Assembly (NCBI GenBank): GCA_022841205.1
Contig: JALHCK010000005.1
Coordinates: 107,851 to 171,850 of the forward strand
DNA length: 64,000 bases
From: Methanomicrobiales archaeon
GTDB lineage: Archaea > Halobacteriota > Methanomicrobia > Methanomicrobiales > Methanospirillaceae
Direction of reading: 5' to 3'
The number at the start of each line of letters is the position of its first letter. Positions within the stretch are counted from its first letter, which is position 1. The position numbers were made by a program, and so were the translations under genes. Below are positions 51,537 to 60,504 of the stretch, in pieces. The notes under the pieces were generated by a model, which saw only the letters and a list, made by a program, of their open reading frames with translations, was not told the origin of the DNA and did not search any database.

Positions 51537-54500
51537 TTAACCAGGGGAATGAAGGGTGAGGGGAACCTCCCGCCCGGGCAGGACCACCGTCTCAAAGTCC
51601 CGCTCGCCATCTTCCCAGCGCACCTTCCCCTGAATTTTCCCGATCGCAAGGCAGTCAAATGATGCAGGTGTCTTTCTGCCGGTATCCTTGTTGAAAAAGG
51701 AGATCTTTGCACCCTGGGGCTCGCTGTCGATGGTGAGGGTCCCCGAATGATATTCTTCCAGGGCGAGCGTAATGCACATGTCAACCGGATCATCCCGGTA
51801 GTCAACAAGGGTTACGACCTTCGATGATGGATAATAGCCAGGGAGGAGAAGTTCAATACGGTGCTGCCCCTGGGAAAGGTTCCCGATGAATGCGGGGGTC
51901 AGTTTCCCGGTGTTGAACCCATCAACGAGTATCCGGGCCCCGGCTGGCTTCGAACTAACCTCGATGCCTGCAAGCCCTTCAGCCGTTTTCTCGATACAGA
52001 CCTCTGAACCATCACTGATCGGTGCAAAGAAGGTCGTTGAATACCATGCACCATCGGAGAACACCGTCACGAAAGGCGAAGCCCCCTCAGCACTCACCTC
52101 GGAAGGGATCCGGAATACCGGTCCTTTTCCATTGACGGTGAGCTCTGCGCCGGCCCAGCTGCTCGAGTTGACAGTAAAGCGCCGCACAGCGGTAGCGCCG
52201 ATCGAAAATTCTGCAGTCGCGATTTCTCCGGGTGTGACCCATACCTGCCTGCTTTCCGGGGTGAAAGTGAATGATTCTTTCTCGAGCTTTATGATGTGCA
52301 TTCCACCCTTTAACCAGTTAGCCACAAACGGCGTCTTTGCGGGCACCTTCCTGCCATCGATGAAGATGTCAGCACCACTGGGATAGGAATCGATGAAGAC
52401 CCCGCCTGTGATTTCCCTTTCCCGGGACCCCTGCGGGGATACCCGGGAGATATCCTCCATTTCAGTGAGTGGGAAAGCTTCTGTAATTGTCCCCTTCATT
52501 CCCGGAGAACCTTCAGGCTCCTCCTCTTCATCATCCACGGCATGAGTGGGGTTCGGGAAGCCGGGATTGCCGGGAGATGCCTCAGAGATCCCTGATCCGT
52601 GGCCCTGATTGTCTCTATCGACTGCTGAACCCGCGGTTGTTCCATAGTGGGAAGGGGTCATTTGAACCCCAAAGATGTCGAATAACCTTGCAAATACCCA
52701 TTCCACGACATTCCATGGAAACCCGGCATCCCCTGCTGGAGGGACGAAGTTCCCTTGGGAGTGGGGCAGGGTCTCTTCCCACCTGGACGGTGGTTCCTGC
52801 ATGTTGTTTTCTGAAGTCAGAGCTTCAGACCGGGTGCTCCCAGGTATATGGGAGTTTGCAGGAATCGGATGACCGGGATCGCTTCCCACTGCAGGTTCCC
52901 CCCGGGTCAGCACCAGCACGGCGTTCCGGTTCTCCATGTAGTCGCCTGCTCCTGATACCGGGAGGCTTGCGATCTCAAGCCGGTTCCCGGAACGTTCAAG
53001 CCAGGGGAGGACTTCGAGTGTCACAACGCTTACGCCCGATGATCCACCGGTGAGCGGGTTGTACCACTCGCCATCGTTGAAGATGACCACGTGTTGATCG
53101 TTCCCTTCGCCAGAGGCAGCACAACTCACCAGGAGCAGGGTGGCCTGCCCGATTCCTGACACGTCCAGCATACCGGGAAACTCCGCATTGGTCCGTGAAC
53201 TCTCTTCGGTGGTACCAAAGCGGGGGTCCGCAAACACGACGTCTGATCCCTCGCAGATCCAGAACATGATCTCGGGGGCAGCGGGATCCTTTAAAAGCGT
53301 AATGAGCATGACCCCGTATACCGCAAATTCATGGCCGCTTCCTCCGCTGTTTACTACCGTCACCTTGCCCCGGTCGCCGGGGCAAATTACTCCCTTCAGG
53401 TCATAGGCAAAAGTCTGGACAGGGTAGTCATAGATTCCATCACCCTTCCTGTCAGTATAGGTAGCATCTGCCTTCAGCGGTTTGTCATTCCAAGAGACAA
53501 CCGGCATCGCGGACACCCCGCCTCTCGTCATCGTATCATGGCTCCACGTGGTGTAGAGGTAAAGGCGCGAGAGGACAATCTCCCCTCCTGCTGGCACGGC
53601 ATCCGGCAGCGTATAGGTGTGTTGCCCGCCGGATGGTATCAACCCCGAATAATCGCCTGCAATTGTCGAGAAGATTGTCCCGTTCAATGTCCCCTGCCGG
53701 TACAGTGTCAGGGCCGACCCGCGGTAACCAGATAAACCTGCCGCCTCATTACCTGTGGAATCTCCTCCGGGTGAATATCCCAGGCTACTCCCTGGCACCA
53801 GCTTCGTGTCGATCGAAACCGTCTCCCCATTGATGACCTCTACCGTCTCCTTCCAGTCATTGTACCCGGAGAGCCTGATCGTCACCTCCCGGTAACCGGC
53901 GGCGACATCGGGGATCGAGCATGGGGTTGTTGCAGTATGCTTCACTCCGTCAATCAGGATGTTGGCCCCATCGGGGTCGGTTGCAACCAGGAGAGTCCCC
54001 CGGCCCTGCTGGAGGGTGAAATGGACATTCGTGGTCTTCCCCGTATGCACTGTCACCTGCTGCAGGCCCGGGTCCCTGTACCCCTCCTTCTCCACCATGA
54101 CGATGTGGTACCCTTGCGGGACCTCTGTGAGTGTGGTGTTGGTCAATGAATCCTGTTCCTCGCCGTCAAGGTAGATTGTCGCTCCCGCAGGTGCCGAGGT
54201 TACCTTCAGGCTCCCGGCTTCGGTCCCAGGGTATCTGACGACAAGGGTGGCCAGCATGATCTTGTAGTACCTCGCAGTATTGTCGTAGGTGAGGTCTGAG
54301 TCACTGCCCCTGTGGATGCTGTCGGTTACGTCATGCCGGTCAAGGCCCGCATATCCGCCCCGCGGCTTTCCAGCCGCCAGGCTGTCGCGGTTGAACTCGT
54401 AATCCGCATTTTCACTTGCCAGGTGAACCACAGTGAGTTCGGCACTCTCCCATTCATCATCGAGCGATGAGGTCGAAAAGGAGGTTTCCCCAACATAGGT

Positions 54501-55139
54501 CTCCCTGAGCATCTCTTCGACCAGCTCACTGTCCTCGTCATGGCCCTGGTTGACCCAGTAGACCACCCTGTCCAGGTCGCCATCATCGTAAGCCACGACT
54601 AGGGCCACCATCTTGATACGGCCGTCAAAGGTGCCGGTATAACCGGCAGGTCGGGTGGTGCTGGCCTTTACCTGAACGTTCTGGCCCCGGATATGATTCT
54701 TTACATCGTACCACATGATGTAGTCGCTCGTGACACGTGTGGTATGGTCATTCAACCTGACTGCGCCTGTCCCTCCCTCGCCAGGAAAGGTATAGGGGAC
54801 GTTCAGGAGCTCGGTGGCAAGCGTGGAGGCTCCCTGTCCACCGTTGAAAATGATCTCCGCCTGTGCCTGGTGGTTATTCTGCATGTGCCCGCAATACACG
54901 ATGACATAGAGCCGGGCCCACTGGACCGCAGTGTGGGCCGGGAGCGAAAACGAGGCGCTCGCATCGGTCGACATCGGGTACGCCGCGTCCACGAAGAGCC
55001 CACCTGACACCTGGCCATCGTGCACGGTCTCAAGCGGAATGCCTCCGAGGTAAGGGTCGGCGACCGCATGCGTTGCACATGCGAGGAGCATGCATAATGC
55101 CAGAATAACGATGTGTATGGTTTGCGTGGTTGTTCTCAT
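51537..55139 (-). CDS. Large exported DUF3344/PEGA multidomain protein
   Basis: A 1200-residue secreted protein, last gene of the five-gene operon. After the signal peptide, a DUF3344-like domain (about 30-300; YLGGIPLETV...VQWARLYVIVYCGHMQNN, YWVNQGHDEDS) is followed by two PEGA domains (about 305-445), a second DUF3344-like domain (about 465-770; LSRLYLYTTWSHDTMTRGG, MFWICEGSDVVF), a low-complexity Pro/Gly/Ser linker, and further PEGA-type units (about 930-1000 and 1075-1150). No C-terminal anchor is obvious. The ATG at 55139 has GGGAGA upstream, seven bases after the permease gene stop. Likely a surface-exposed assembly or adhesion protein. Confidence 0.85.
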   Translation of the reverse strand: MRTTTQTIHIVILALCMLLACATHAVADPYLGGIPLETVHDGQVSGGLFVDAAYPMSTDASASFSLPAHTAVQWARLYVIVYCGHMQNNHQAQAEIIFNGGQGASTLATELLNVPYTFPGEGGTGAVRLNDHTTRVTSDYIMWYDVKNHIRGQNVQVKASTTRPAGYTGTFDGRIKMVALVVAYDDGDLDRVVYWVNQGHDEDSELVEEMLRETYVGETSFSTSSLDDEWESAELTVVHLASENADYEFNRDSLAAGKPRGGYAGLDRHDVTDSIHRGSDSDLTYDNTARYYKIMLATLVVRYPGTEAGSLKVTSAPAGATIYLDGEEQDSLTNTTLTEVPQGYHIVMVEKEGYRDPGLQQVTVHTGKTTNVHFTLQQGRGTLLVATDPDGANILIDGVKHTATTPCSIPDVAAGYREVTIRLSGYNDWKETVEVINGETVSIDTKLVPGSSLGYSPGGDSTGNEAAGLSGYRGSALTLYRQGTLNGTIFSTIAGDYSGLIPSGGQHTYTLPDAVPAGGEIVLSRLYLYTTWSHDTMTRGGVSAMPVVSWNDKPLKADATYTDRKGDGIYDYPVQTFAYDLKGVICPGDRGKVTVVNSGGSGHEFAVYGVMLITLLKDPAAPEIMFWICEGSDVVFADPRFGTTEESSRTNAEFPGMLDVSGIGQATLLLVSCAASGEGNDQHVVIFNDGEWYNPLTGGSSGVSVVTLEVLPWLERSGNRLEIASLPVSGAGDYMENRNAVLVLTRGEPAVGSDPGHPIPANSHIPGSTRSEALTSENNMQEPPSRWEETLPHSQGNFVPPAGDAGFPWNVVEWVFARLFDIFGVQMTPSHYGTTAGSAVDRDNQGHGSGISEASPGNPGFPNPTHAVDDEEEEPEGSPGMKGTITEAFPLTEMEDISRVSPQGSREREITGGVFIDSYPSGADIFIDGRKVPAKTPFVANWLKGGMHIIKLEKESFTFTPESRQVWVTPGEIATAEFSIGATAVRRFTVNSSSWAGAELTVNGKGPVFRIPSEVSAEGASPFVTVFSDGAWYSTTFFAPISDGSEVCIEKTAEGLAGIEVSSKPAGARILVDGFNTGKLTPAFIGNLSQGQHRIELLLPGYYPSSKVVTLVDYRDDPVDMCITLALEEYHSGTLTIDSEPQGAKISFFNKDTGRKTPASFDCLAIGKIQGKVRWEDGERDFETVVLPGREVPLTLHSPG

Positions 55140-55145
55140 TGTCTT

Positions 55146-56363
55146 CTATCTCCCTGAACGAATTGCCTCCACCGGGTTGAGCCGGGACGCGTTCCATGCC
55201 GGGTAAAGTCCGGCCAGGAGGGAGAGGCCCACCGCTAGGCCAAACCCGGCAAAAAGCAGGGGCCAGCTCACCAGTGCGATCTCGGTGTCAAGGAGTCCTG
55301 CAAACGCGTCTCCAAACCTGCTGGCGAGAAACGGTCCGCCCAGTGTATTCAGCAACCCTGCGACTGCCGCCCCCAGCAGGTCGCCAATAACCCCTCCAAT
55401 GCCTCCAAGGACCGCACATTCCGCGAGGATCATTTTCATCACGTCCCCTTCCGAGGCCCCGACTGCCATGGCAATCCCGATCTCCCGGGTACGCTCGTAC
55501 ACCGAGGTGATCATGGTGCTTGCGATCATCAGTCCCCCGACAATTAGGGAGAGGCCGGCAAAGATGCCAAGGAATATGACCACCATGTCCATCATGCGGT
55601 TCACCGCCTCAATCTGCTCAAAAGAGCCTCTCGGAGAAAGGCCTAAAGACTTCACCCCTTCAGCGACCTGGAATACCCTCTCGGGGCCTTCAGCGCGGAT
55701 AAGAACTGCGCTGAACCCCTCCTCCCCGTCACCAAGTGAAAGTGCAAGGTCAAGGTCCATCAGGAGCGCCTGGTCGTACTCATCTCCCCGCTCTCCCACG
55801 ATCCCGACCGGGATCACTGTTATCTCTTCGTCAACAGGCCTTCCCCGGGCATCGTAGGATCGCCGGAGGAGAACCAGCGGGTCTCCAATGCGGACCCCCT
55901 CAAAGCGCTGCAACTTCTCCCCAAGCTCAGCACCCAGCACCACTTCAGTGGAACCCGGGGAAAACGCAGAACCCCTTAGGTACGATGGGTTCAACACCGC
56001 TCCCAGCGATCCTGATGGAATCCCCACCACCTGGACATATGTCTGCCCGCGGGTTGTAAAAGTTCCCAGTACCATGGGAGCAGAGGCTTTCACCCCGGGC
56101 AGCATCTCTATTGCAGACACCCTTGTCGGGGTGACAAGGTAAACGATATTTCCTTCAACGCCAGGGATGGCTTCAAGGAGCGTGAGGTCTGACTGGGTGC
56201 GGATTGCCTCGACTGCCTGGGTGCGGATCCCATCGCCAAGGGCAACTGTCCCCACCAGTGCGGCAACACCGATTGCGATCCCCGCCACGGTGAGGATGAC
56301 CCGGATCCTCCGCCGTGAGACCTGGCGAACCGCGAGCTGGAAGAACTCGATGATGCGGTTCAT
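55146..56363 (-). CDS. MacB/FtsX-type ABC permease
   Basis: A 405-residue membrane protein with an N-terminal helix, a MacB-like periplasmic domain (about 45-225) and a C-terminal FtsX domain with three helices (LGIFAGLSLIVGGLMIA, SVYERTREIGIAMAVGAS, LLFAGFGLAVGLSLLAGLYPAWNAS). The Y-E-R-T-R-E-I-G-I-x-x-A-V-G-A motif is diagnostic. Such permeases work by mechanotransmission and drive export or release of lipoproteins and toxins rather than classical transport. It overlaps the LolD-like ATPase stop by four bases (ATGA) and is flanked by DUF3344 protein genes, so its substrate or client is probably among them. Confidence 0.9.
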   Translation of the reverse strand: MNRIIEFFQLAVRQVSRRRIRVILTVAGIAIGVAALVGTVALGDGIRTQAVEAIRTQSDLTLLEAIPGVEGNIVYLVTPTRVSAIEMLPGVKASAPMVLGTFTTRGQTYVQVVGIPSGSLGAVLNPSYLRGSAFSPGSTEVVLGAELGEKLQRFEGVRIGDPLVLLRRSYDARGRPVDEEITVIPVGIVGERGDEYDQALLMDLDLALSLGDGEEGFSAVLIRAEGPERVFQVAEGVKSLGLSPRGSFEQIEAVNRMMDMVVIFLGIFAGLSLIVGGLMIASTMITSVYERTREIGIAMAVGASEGDVMKMILAECAVLGGIGGVIGDLLGAAVAGLLNTLGGPFLASRFGDAFAGLLDTEIALVSWPLLFAGFGLAVGLSLLAGLYPAWNASRLNPVEAIRSGR

Positions 56364-57028
56364 GTGATCACTCTGCCGTCACGCATCTCGATCATGCGGT
56401 CTGCATAGGCTCCGAGTTCCCGCTCATGGGTGACAACAAGCAGGGTAACGCCCCGCTCCCGGTTCAGTTGGCGGAGGAGGGAGAAGATGCCCTCACTTGT
56501 AGATGAGTCAAGGTTTCCAGTCGGCTCGTCCGCAAGGACAAGGGGTGGGTCTGCGACAAGCGCACGGGCAATCGCTACCCGTTGCTGCTCCCCACCTGAG
56601 AGCTGGCCAGGGTAGTGGGAGAGGCGGTTTTCGAGGCCTACCATGGTGAGGAGCCTGGCGGCCATTTCCTGCCTCTCGCGGGGAGGCCGGTAGTTGAAGA
56701 AGAGGGGATATTCTACGTTTTCCTGCGCGGTGAGGGAGGGGATGAGGTTGAACTGCTGGAAAACGAATCCCACCCTGGACCTCCTAAGCGCAATAAGGCC
56801 GCTCCTGTTGGAATAATCCAAAGGGATACCATTGATATGCACGTATCCGCTGCTTGGCGAATCGAGGCCCCCGATGATGTTGAGGAGCGTGCTCTTCCCG
56901 CTCCCGCTCCTCCCGATCAGCGCCACAAATTCACCGGTTTCTATCTTCATGTCAACGCCCCTCAGGGCCTCCACTCCTCCAGGATAATGCCTGGTAAGAT
57001 TGCAAATCTCTACTACAGGTGGGATCAC
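56360..57028 (-). CDS. LolD/MacB-type ABC ATP-binding protein
   Basis: A 222-residue nucleotide-binding subunit with Walker A GRSGSGKST, signature LSGGEQQRV, Walker B LVLADEPTGNLD and D-loop of the LolD/MacB family. The start is GTG at 57028, overlapping the stop of the upstream DUF3344 gene by four bases (GTGA); it in turn overlaps the permease. With the permease it makes a MacB-type mechanotransmitter. Confidence 0.9.
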   Translation of the reverse strand: MIPPVVEICNLTRHYPGGVEALRGVDMKIETGEFVALIGRSGSGKSTLLNIIGGLDSPSSGYVHINGIPLDYSNRSGLIALRRSRVGFVFQQFNLIPSLTAQENVEYPLFFNYRPPRERQEMAARLLTMVGLENRLSHYPGQLSGGEQQRVAIARALVADPPLVLADEPTGNLDSSTSEGIFSLLRQLNRERGVTLLVVTHERELGAYADRMIEMRDGRVIT

Positions 57029-58020
57029 GGGGCCTCCCCTCTGTAAGTCACCTGGAGAATTGCATTGCAGAGCTGGAAATAGTCCCCGTTATCACGGACT
57101 TCGATGAAATTGTCCGAGTAGCGTAGGAAGGGCCGGATCTCCCGGAAAGCGGTCCCTACCTGGCGGTTCTCATCGGCCGAAAAGACGTCAGTCCAGGACT
57201 TGCCCTTGTAGCGTGGAAAGAGGACTGACAGGAATGGCTCGATGAGGGGAGGAAGTGCCCCTTTCCCCGGGGTATTGAGAAGCAGCTGGTTCATCCCGGT
57301 GGTCTCATCCCGCGAAAACCCGGCGGAAGGGGCGACAAGGAAGAGGCAGGCCGAGTCAACCCGGGGGATGTCGATCCTTCCCGGGAACTCCACCCTGGTG
57401 GTGGCAAGCTCCGGGGGAATGCCGTAACTCCTGTAGAGGAGATCCCCTCCCTCGGCGACCCAGATCGCAGATTCCAGCGCATTTGGTTCGTTGTACACGG
57501 AGAGGATGGCCGTTCCCTGGATGATGAATGTGCTTCCATCGGAGGCGCTGTTGTTGATATCAATTGTAAGTGTATCGGCGCCTGTCTCGGGGAGCAGGTA
57601 GCTGTCCATCCCTGTGAAGAAGTCGTTTTTGCTCGCAAACCCTTTACTGTCTGCATACCTTGCGGAACGCTCCAGCAACGGACCATCGGGGCCTCCAGTC
57701 CTGATCTCCATCACAGGGTAGGAGGCGACCTGGTCGTGCCTGCTCCAGGCCCAGTACACGTAGAGGCGCTCGAACATGACCTCCGATCCATCGGGAAGAG
57801 TGCGCGAGAAGGACGCAGTGTATCCTGTTCCTGGCATCAGGGTGCCGCTGTAACCACCGTCCCCCTCGGAAAAGAGGTACCCCCCGTGAAGGTGCCGAAA
57901 AAATACAATCTGAAGCGGGAGATCCCCGGCATAACTCCCGTCCACCGGTACAATTCCTGCGATAAGGCAGGCACCAAGCACAAGCCCCCAGAGCACCTTA
58001 CGGGAACTCAAATCTCGCAT
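57025..58020 (-). CDS. Exported DUF3344-like protein
   Basis: A 331-residue secreted protein. The signal peptide (KVLWGLVLGACLIAGIVPVDGS) is followed by one DUF3344-like domain: GGYLFSEGDGGYSGTLMPG, EVMFERLYVYWAWSRHDQ, IWVAEGGDLLYRS, RVEFPGRIDIPRVDSACLFLVAP. The matching of these strands to the second half of the 1200-residue protein is visible by eye. ATG at 58020 starts inside the end of the upstream gene (23-base overlap) and begins the signal peptide. It lies between the CARDB protein gene and the ATPase gene. Confidence 0.8.
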   Translation of the reverse strand: MRDLSSRKVLWGLVLGACLIAGIVPVDGSYAGDLPLQIVFFRHLHGGYLFSEGDGGYSGTLMPGTGYTASFSRTLPDGSEVMFERLYVYWAWSRHDQVASYPVMEIRTGGPDGPLLERSARYADSKGFASKNDFFTGMDSYLLPETGADTLTIDINNSASDGSTFIIQGTAILSVYNEPNALESAIWVAEGGDLLYRSYGIPPELATTRVEFPGRIDIPRVDSACLFLVAPSAGFSRDETTGMNQLLLNTPGKGALPPLIEPFLSVLFPRYKGKSWTDVFSADENRQVGTAFREIRPFLRYSDNFIEVRDNGDYFQLCNAILQVTYRGEAP

Positions 58021-59779
58021 CGGCACGGTTGTTCCCTCTCTCCTGCTCTGGGACGACCCCTTTCTCATCAGCAATTACAGAGACCGAGTGAGTTCCTGGC
58101 ATTGCATAGAGGGAGACCTCCTCTCTGATTGTGCCTCCGGCAGGGACACCAGCAACTGAAAGCACGGTTACCTTCTCCCCGTCAAGCAAAACGGTCACTT
58201 CGAATGCAGGGGTACCACTTCCGCCAGCGTTTCGTATCCCGATAGGCAGGGTATAGGTGACAAACTTTCCCGGTTCTTCCGCAGTCGCGATCGGGGCGAG
58301 CAGGGCAACTGCTATGACTGCGGAGGCCAGCAGGAAAGGGATCGCCCTTACCTTCCGCGAATACAGCCACCAGCCCAGCACCGAAGCACCCGCGAGTCCG
58401 GCAAGAGGGAAGGGAGTGGTTGGGTGCGGGGCCGCCACGCTTTCCTTGCGAACGGGCTGCCCTACTGAGACAACGAGGTCGGGCGGGGTGCCTACCTTCA
58501 TGGATTTATCAGCCTTTCCCGTCAATGCTCCTTTACCGGACGCCTCGACAGATATCACATGCGTACCCTCGAGGGCCTCCCACGGAACCGCTATCGCCAT
58601 CCATCCCTCTGGAGGCAGTGTAACTTCCCTACTTTCAAGCAGGTCCCCGTCAACCATGAACCGCACTGTGACCGGCCCGGAGAGTGGGCTGCCGGTGTTC
58701 CTCACCACCGCGGAAATGGCCGCATCCCCACCGGCATACGCGTTGGCCACCTCAAGGGAGTCGACCGATAGTGCAGGTGCTGCACTGTTCCCCTGACGCC
58801 TCACAGTCAGGATTGCAAGGACCGGGTGGATGTAGTCCTCTCCTTCCGGGGTTGCACCGATGGTGCTGATGTTTCCGTCGCCGTCTATGTCCCGCCCGCG
58901 CTCGAATACGAGGAGGTTGTTTTCGCGGACCATCCCGGTCACATCAAATGACTCCTTGTCCACGTACCGGGTCTCGACCCCTACTCCACCGGTCGCATCA
59001 TATGACCGCTCGTTCCCTATGTCCTTTGCCCCTGGGAGGTACGATCCCGTTGCCGGGGTTGTGCCGAGGTCGTCTCCATTGAAGAGGATATAGTCAGGCT
59101 GGCCCCGGTTTGTCGCAACCAGGAGGACCGAGAGTTCAGCCTTCTTCACACCATCAGCAGGAATACCGCCAATCGGCACTTCCACTCTGTCTCTCCGGGT
59201 CGGGTTTGCCCCTGACCACCCCTCTCCATGGAGGTTCTCGTTTCCCTCCAGCACCACGTAACGGGTCGCATCCCCACCGTCCTTTTTAATCGCTGCAACC
59301 ACCATCACCGCATAAATACGCCCGTCGATCTTGTTCCCCGGTTCGCCCTTGCTGGTCGAGACAGTGACAGTATTTTCGCCCGGGACAAGGAGATCGGTAA
59401 CGTCCTTCGCGATCCAGTACACTCCGTGGCCCGCACAGTAGGTCCCCTCCATTATATCATCCTGCCCATGGAGCGTGATTCGTTCCATGGGCCGCCCGTT
59501 CACCGTGAACTGCGCCCATCCCGAGTATCGCTCGGTTCCGCCCCAGACCCCGCAATAGATCCTTGCCCAGTCAGGTGCCCGGTCAATAGTGATGCGGCAT
59601 TCCATGGGAGGGTTGTTCAGTCCGAACTCTCCCGCGGTGACAACATCTCCCACCACCTCCCCCTGCGCAGCCGGGCGGAACGCGAGGCCTTCGAAGTCGT
59701 ATAGGGCGACACAGGGATTAGCGAAAAGGAGGATGCTGAGAAAAATGCAGGCGAGGGGTGCGGACCGGGTGATGTGCAT
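57998..59779 (-). CDS. Exported DUF3344/CARDB protein with two central membrane helices
   Basis: A 593-residue protein, first gene of the operon. It has a signal peptide (LACIFLSILLFANPCVA), a DUF3344-like domain (about 27-330; PDWARIYCGVWGGTERYSGW, RYVVLEGNENLHGEGWSG), a CARDB-type domain (about 340-440; PALSVDSLEVANAYAGGDAAISAVVRNTG), two hydrophobic helices near 460-500 (PLAGLAGASVLGWWLYS and IPFLLASAVIAVALLAPI) and a second CARDB-like domain ending GNNRADARFEFP. The interior helices suggest a loop inside the membrane, which is unusual for a surface protein. ATG at 59779. Confidence 0.82.
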   Translation of the reverse strand: MHITRSAPLACIFLSILLFANPCVALYDFEGLAFRPAAQGEVVGDVVTAGEFGLNNPPMECRITIDRAPDWARIYCGVWGGTERYSGWAQFTVNGRPMERITLHGQDDIMEGTYCAGHGVYWIAKDVTDLLVPGENTVTVSTSKGEPGNKIDGRIYAVMVVAAIKKDGGDATRYVVLEGNENLHGEGWSGANPTRRDRVEVPIGGIPADGVKKAELSVLLVATNRGQPDYILFNGDDLGTTPATGSYLPGAKDIGNERSYDATGGVGVETRYVDKESFDVTGMVRENNLLVFERGRDIDGDGNISTIGATPEGEDYIHPVLAILTVRRQGNSAAPALSVDSLEVANAYAGGDAAISAVVRNTGSPLSGPVTVRFMVDGDLLESREVTLPPEGWMAIAVPWEALEGTHVISVEASGKGALTGKADKSMKVGTPPDLVVSVGQPVRKESVAAPHPTTPFPLAGLAGASVLGWWLYSRKVRAIPFLLASAVIAVALLAPIATAEEPGKFVTYTLPIGIRNAGGSGTPAFEVTVLLDGEKVTVLSVAGVPAGGTIREEVSLYAMPGTHSVSVIADEKGVVPEQERGNNRADARFEFP

Positions 59780-60195
59780 GTAGAGATAACTTACTGTGAA
59801 ATTGTATTAACATTGTGTTTTTAATGCCATTTTTTTTATTCATGGTAAATACTTACAGTAGAAGTATGAACATTATAGATGATTTACACATAAAAGACGA
59901 GTACTTCATCATCAAATTTTTTTTATACAGAGAGTCATCCAGAAGCAAAGTCCCGGGAATTTGTCGTAGAGTAACTGCACAATGATATTGTCATATTTTC
60001 TTCAGAGAAATTCGAAAGAAAAACTATGGTTTTGAGGGTTGCCTTTATTGAAGGTAAATAATGGCGTTTGTAAATTAACCCATACTATATCCTGGTCATA
60101 TTACTAAAAAGAAATAAAATCATAATATTTATTTGAACAAGAGTTCCAGATAGAATTACTCCTGCGGTATGCTACCCGCAGATGGAGTACTGCAC
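59780..60195. promoter_or_regulatory. AT-rich divergent promoter region of the DUF3344 cluster
   Basis: About 400 bases are strikingly AT-rich relative to the flanking 55-60% GC genes. A TATA-like TTAAAAAC on the minus strand (about 59817-59824) suits the leftward operon; on the plus strand TAATATTTAT (about 60123-60132) suits the gene at 60196. The length and composition suggest additional regulator sites. No small gene is seen. Confidence 0.5.
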
Positions 60196-60504
60196 ATGAA
60201 GCTCCTCACAATCATGGGCGTTCTTACCCTTTTCCTGCTCCTGGTAATTCCTGGAGCTGTATCGGCTGCGGACGTGGCGGTGTCCGGCGGCATCGTGGGT
60301 GTGGGCGTTGCCTTCTTTGCAAACGAACCCGGTGTGGTCCCGGTCACTGTCATGAGTACCGGCGGGATGGACGCTGTAGTGATGGCTTGGCGAATATCAG
60401 AAATTGCGGGGAAAACCTATGAAATCTATATCGAAAAAGTTGAAATGGAGTTCCGTGCTGGCTGTTATGCTGGTCCTCAGCCTGGCACCATGCGCTTTTG
60501 CTGA
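60196..60504 (+). pseudogene. Truncated CARDB-leader remnant
   Basis: The frame starts at ATG 60196 with GGAG eight bases upstream and encodes a clear signal peptide (LTLFLLLVIPGAVSAAD) and the first strands of a CARDB domain (VAFFANEPGVVPVTVMSTGG, comparable to FAKEPNTVRITVRNNG later in this cluster). It then loses CARDB character and runs on through the start of the next gene. It is probably the 5' end of a deleted surface-protein gene, though a short secreted peptide is possible. Confidence 0.55.
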
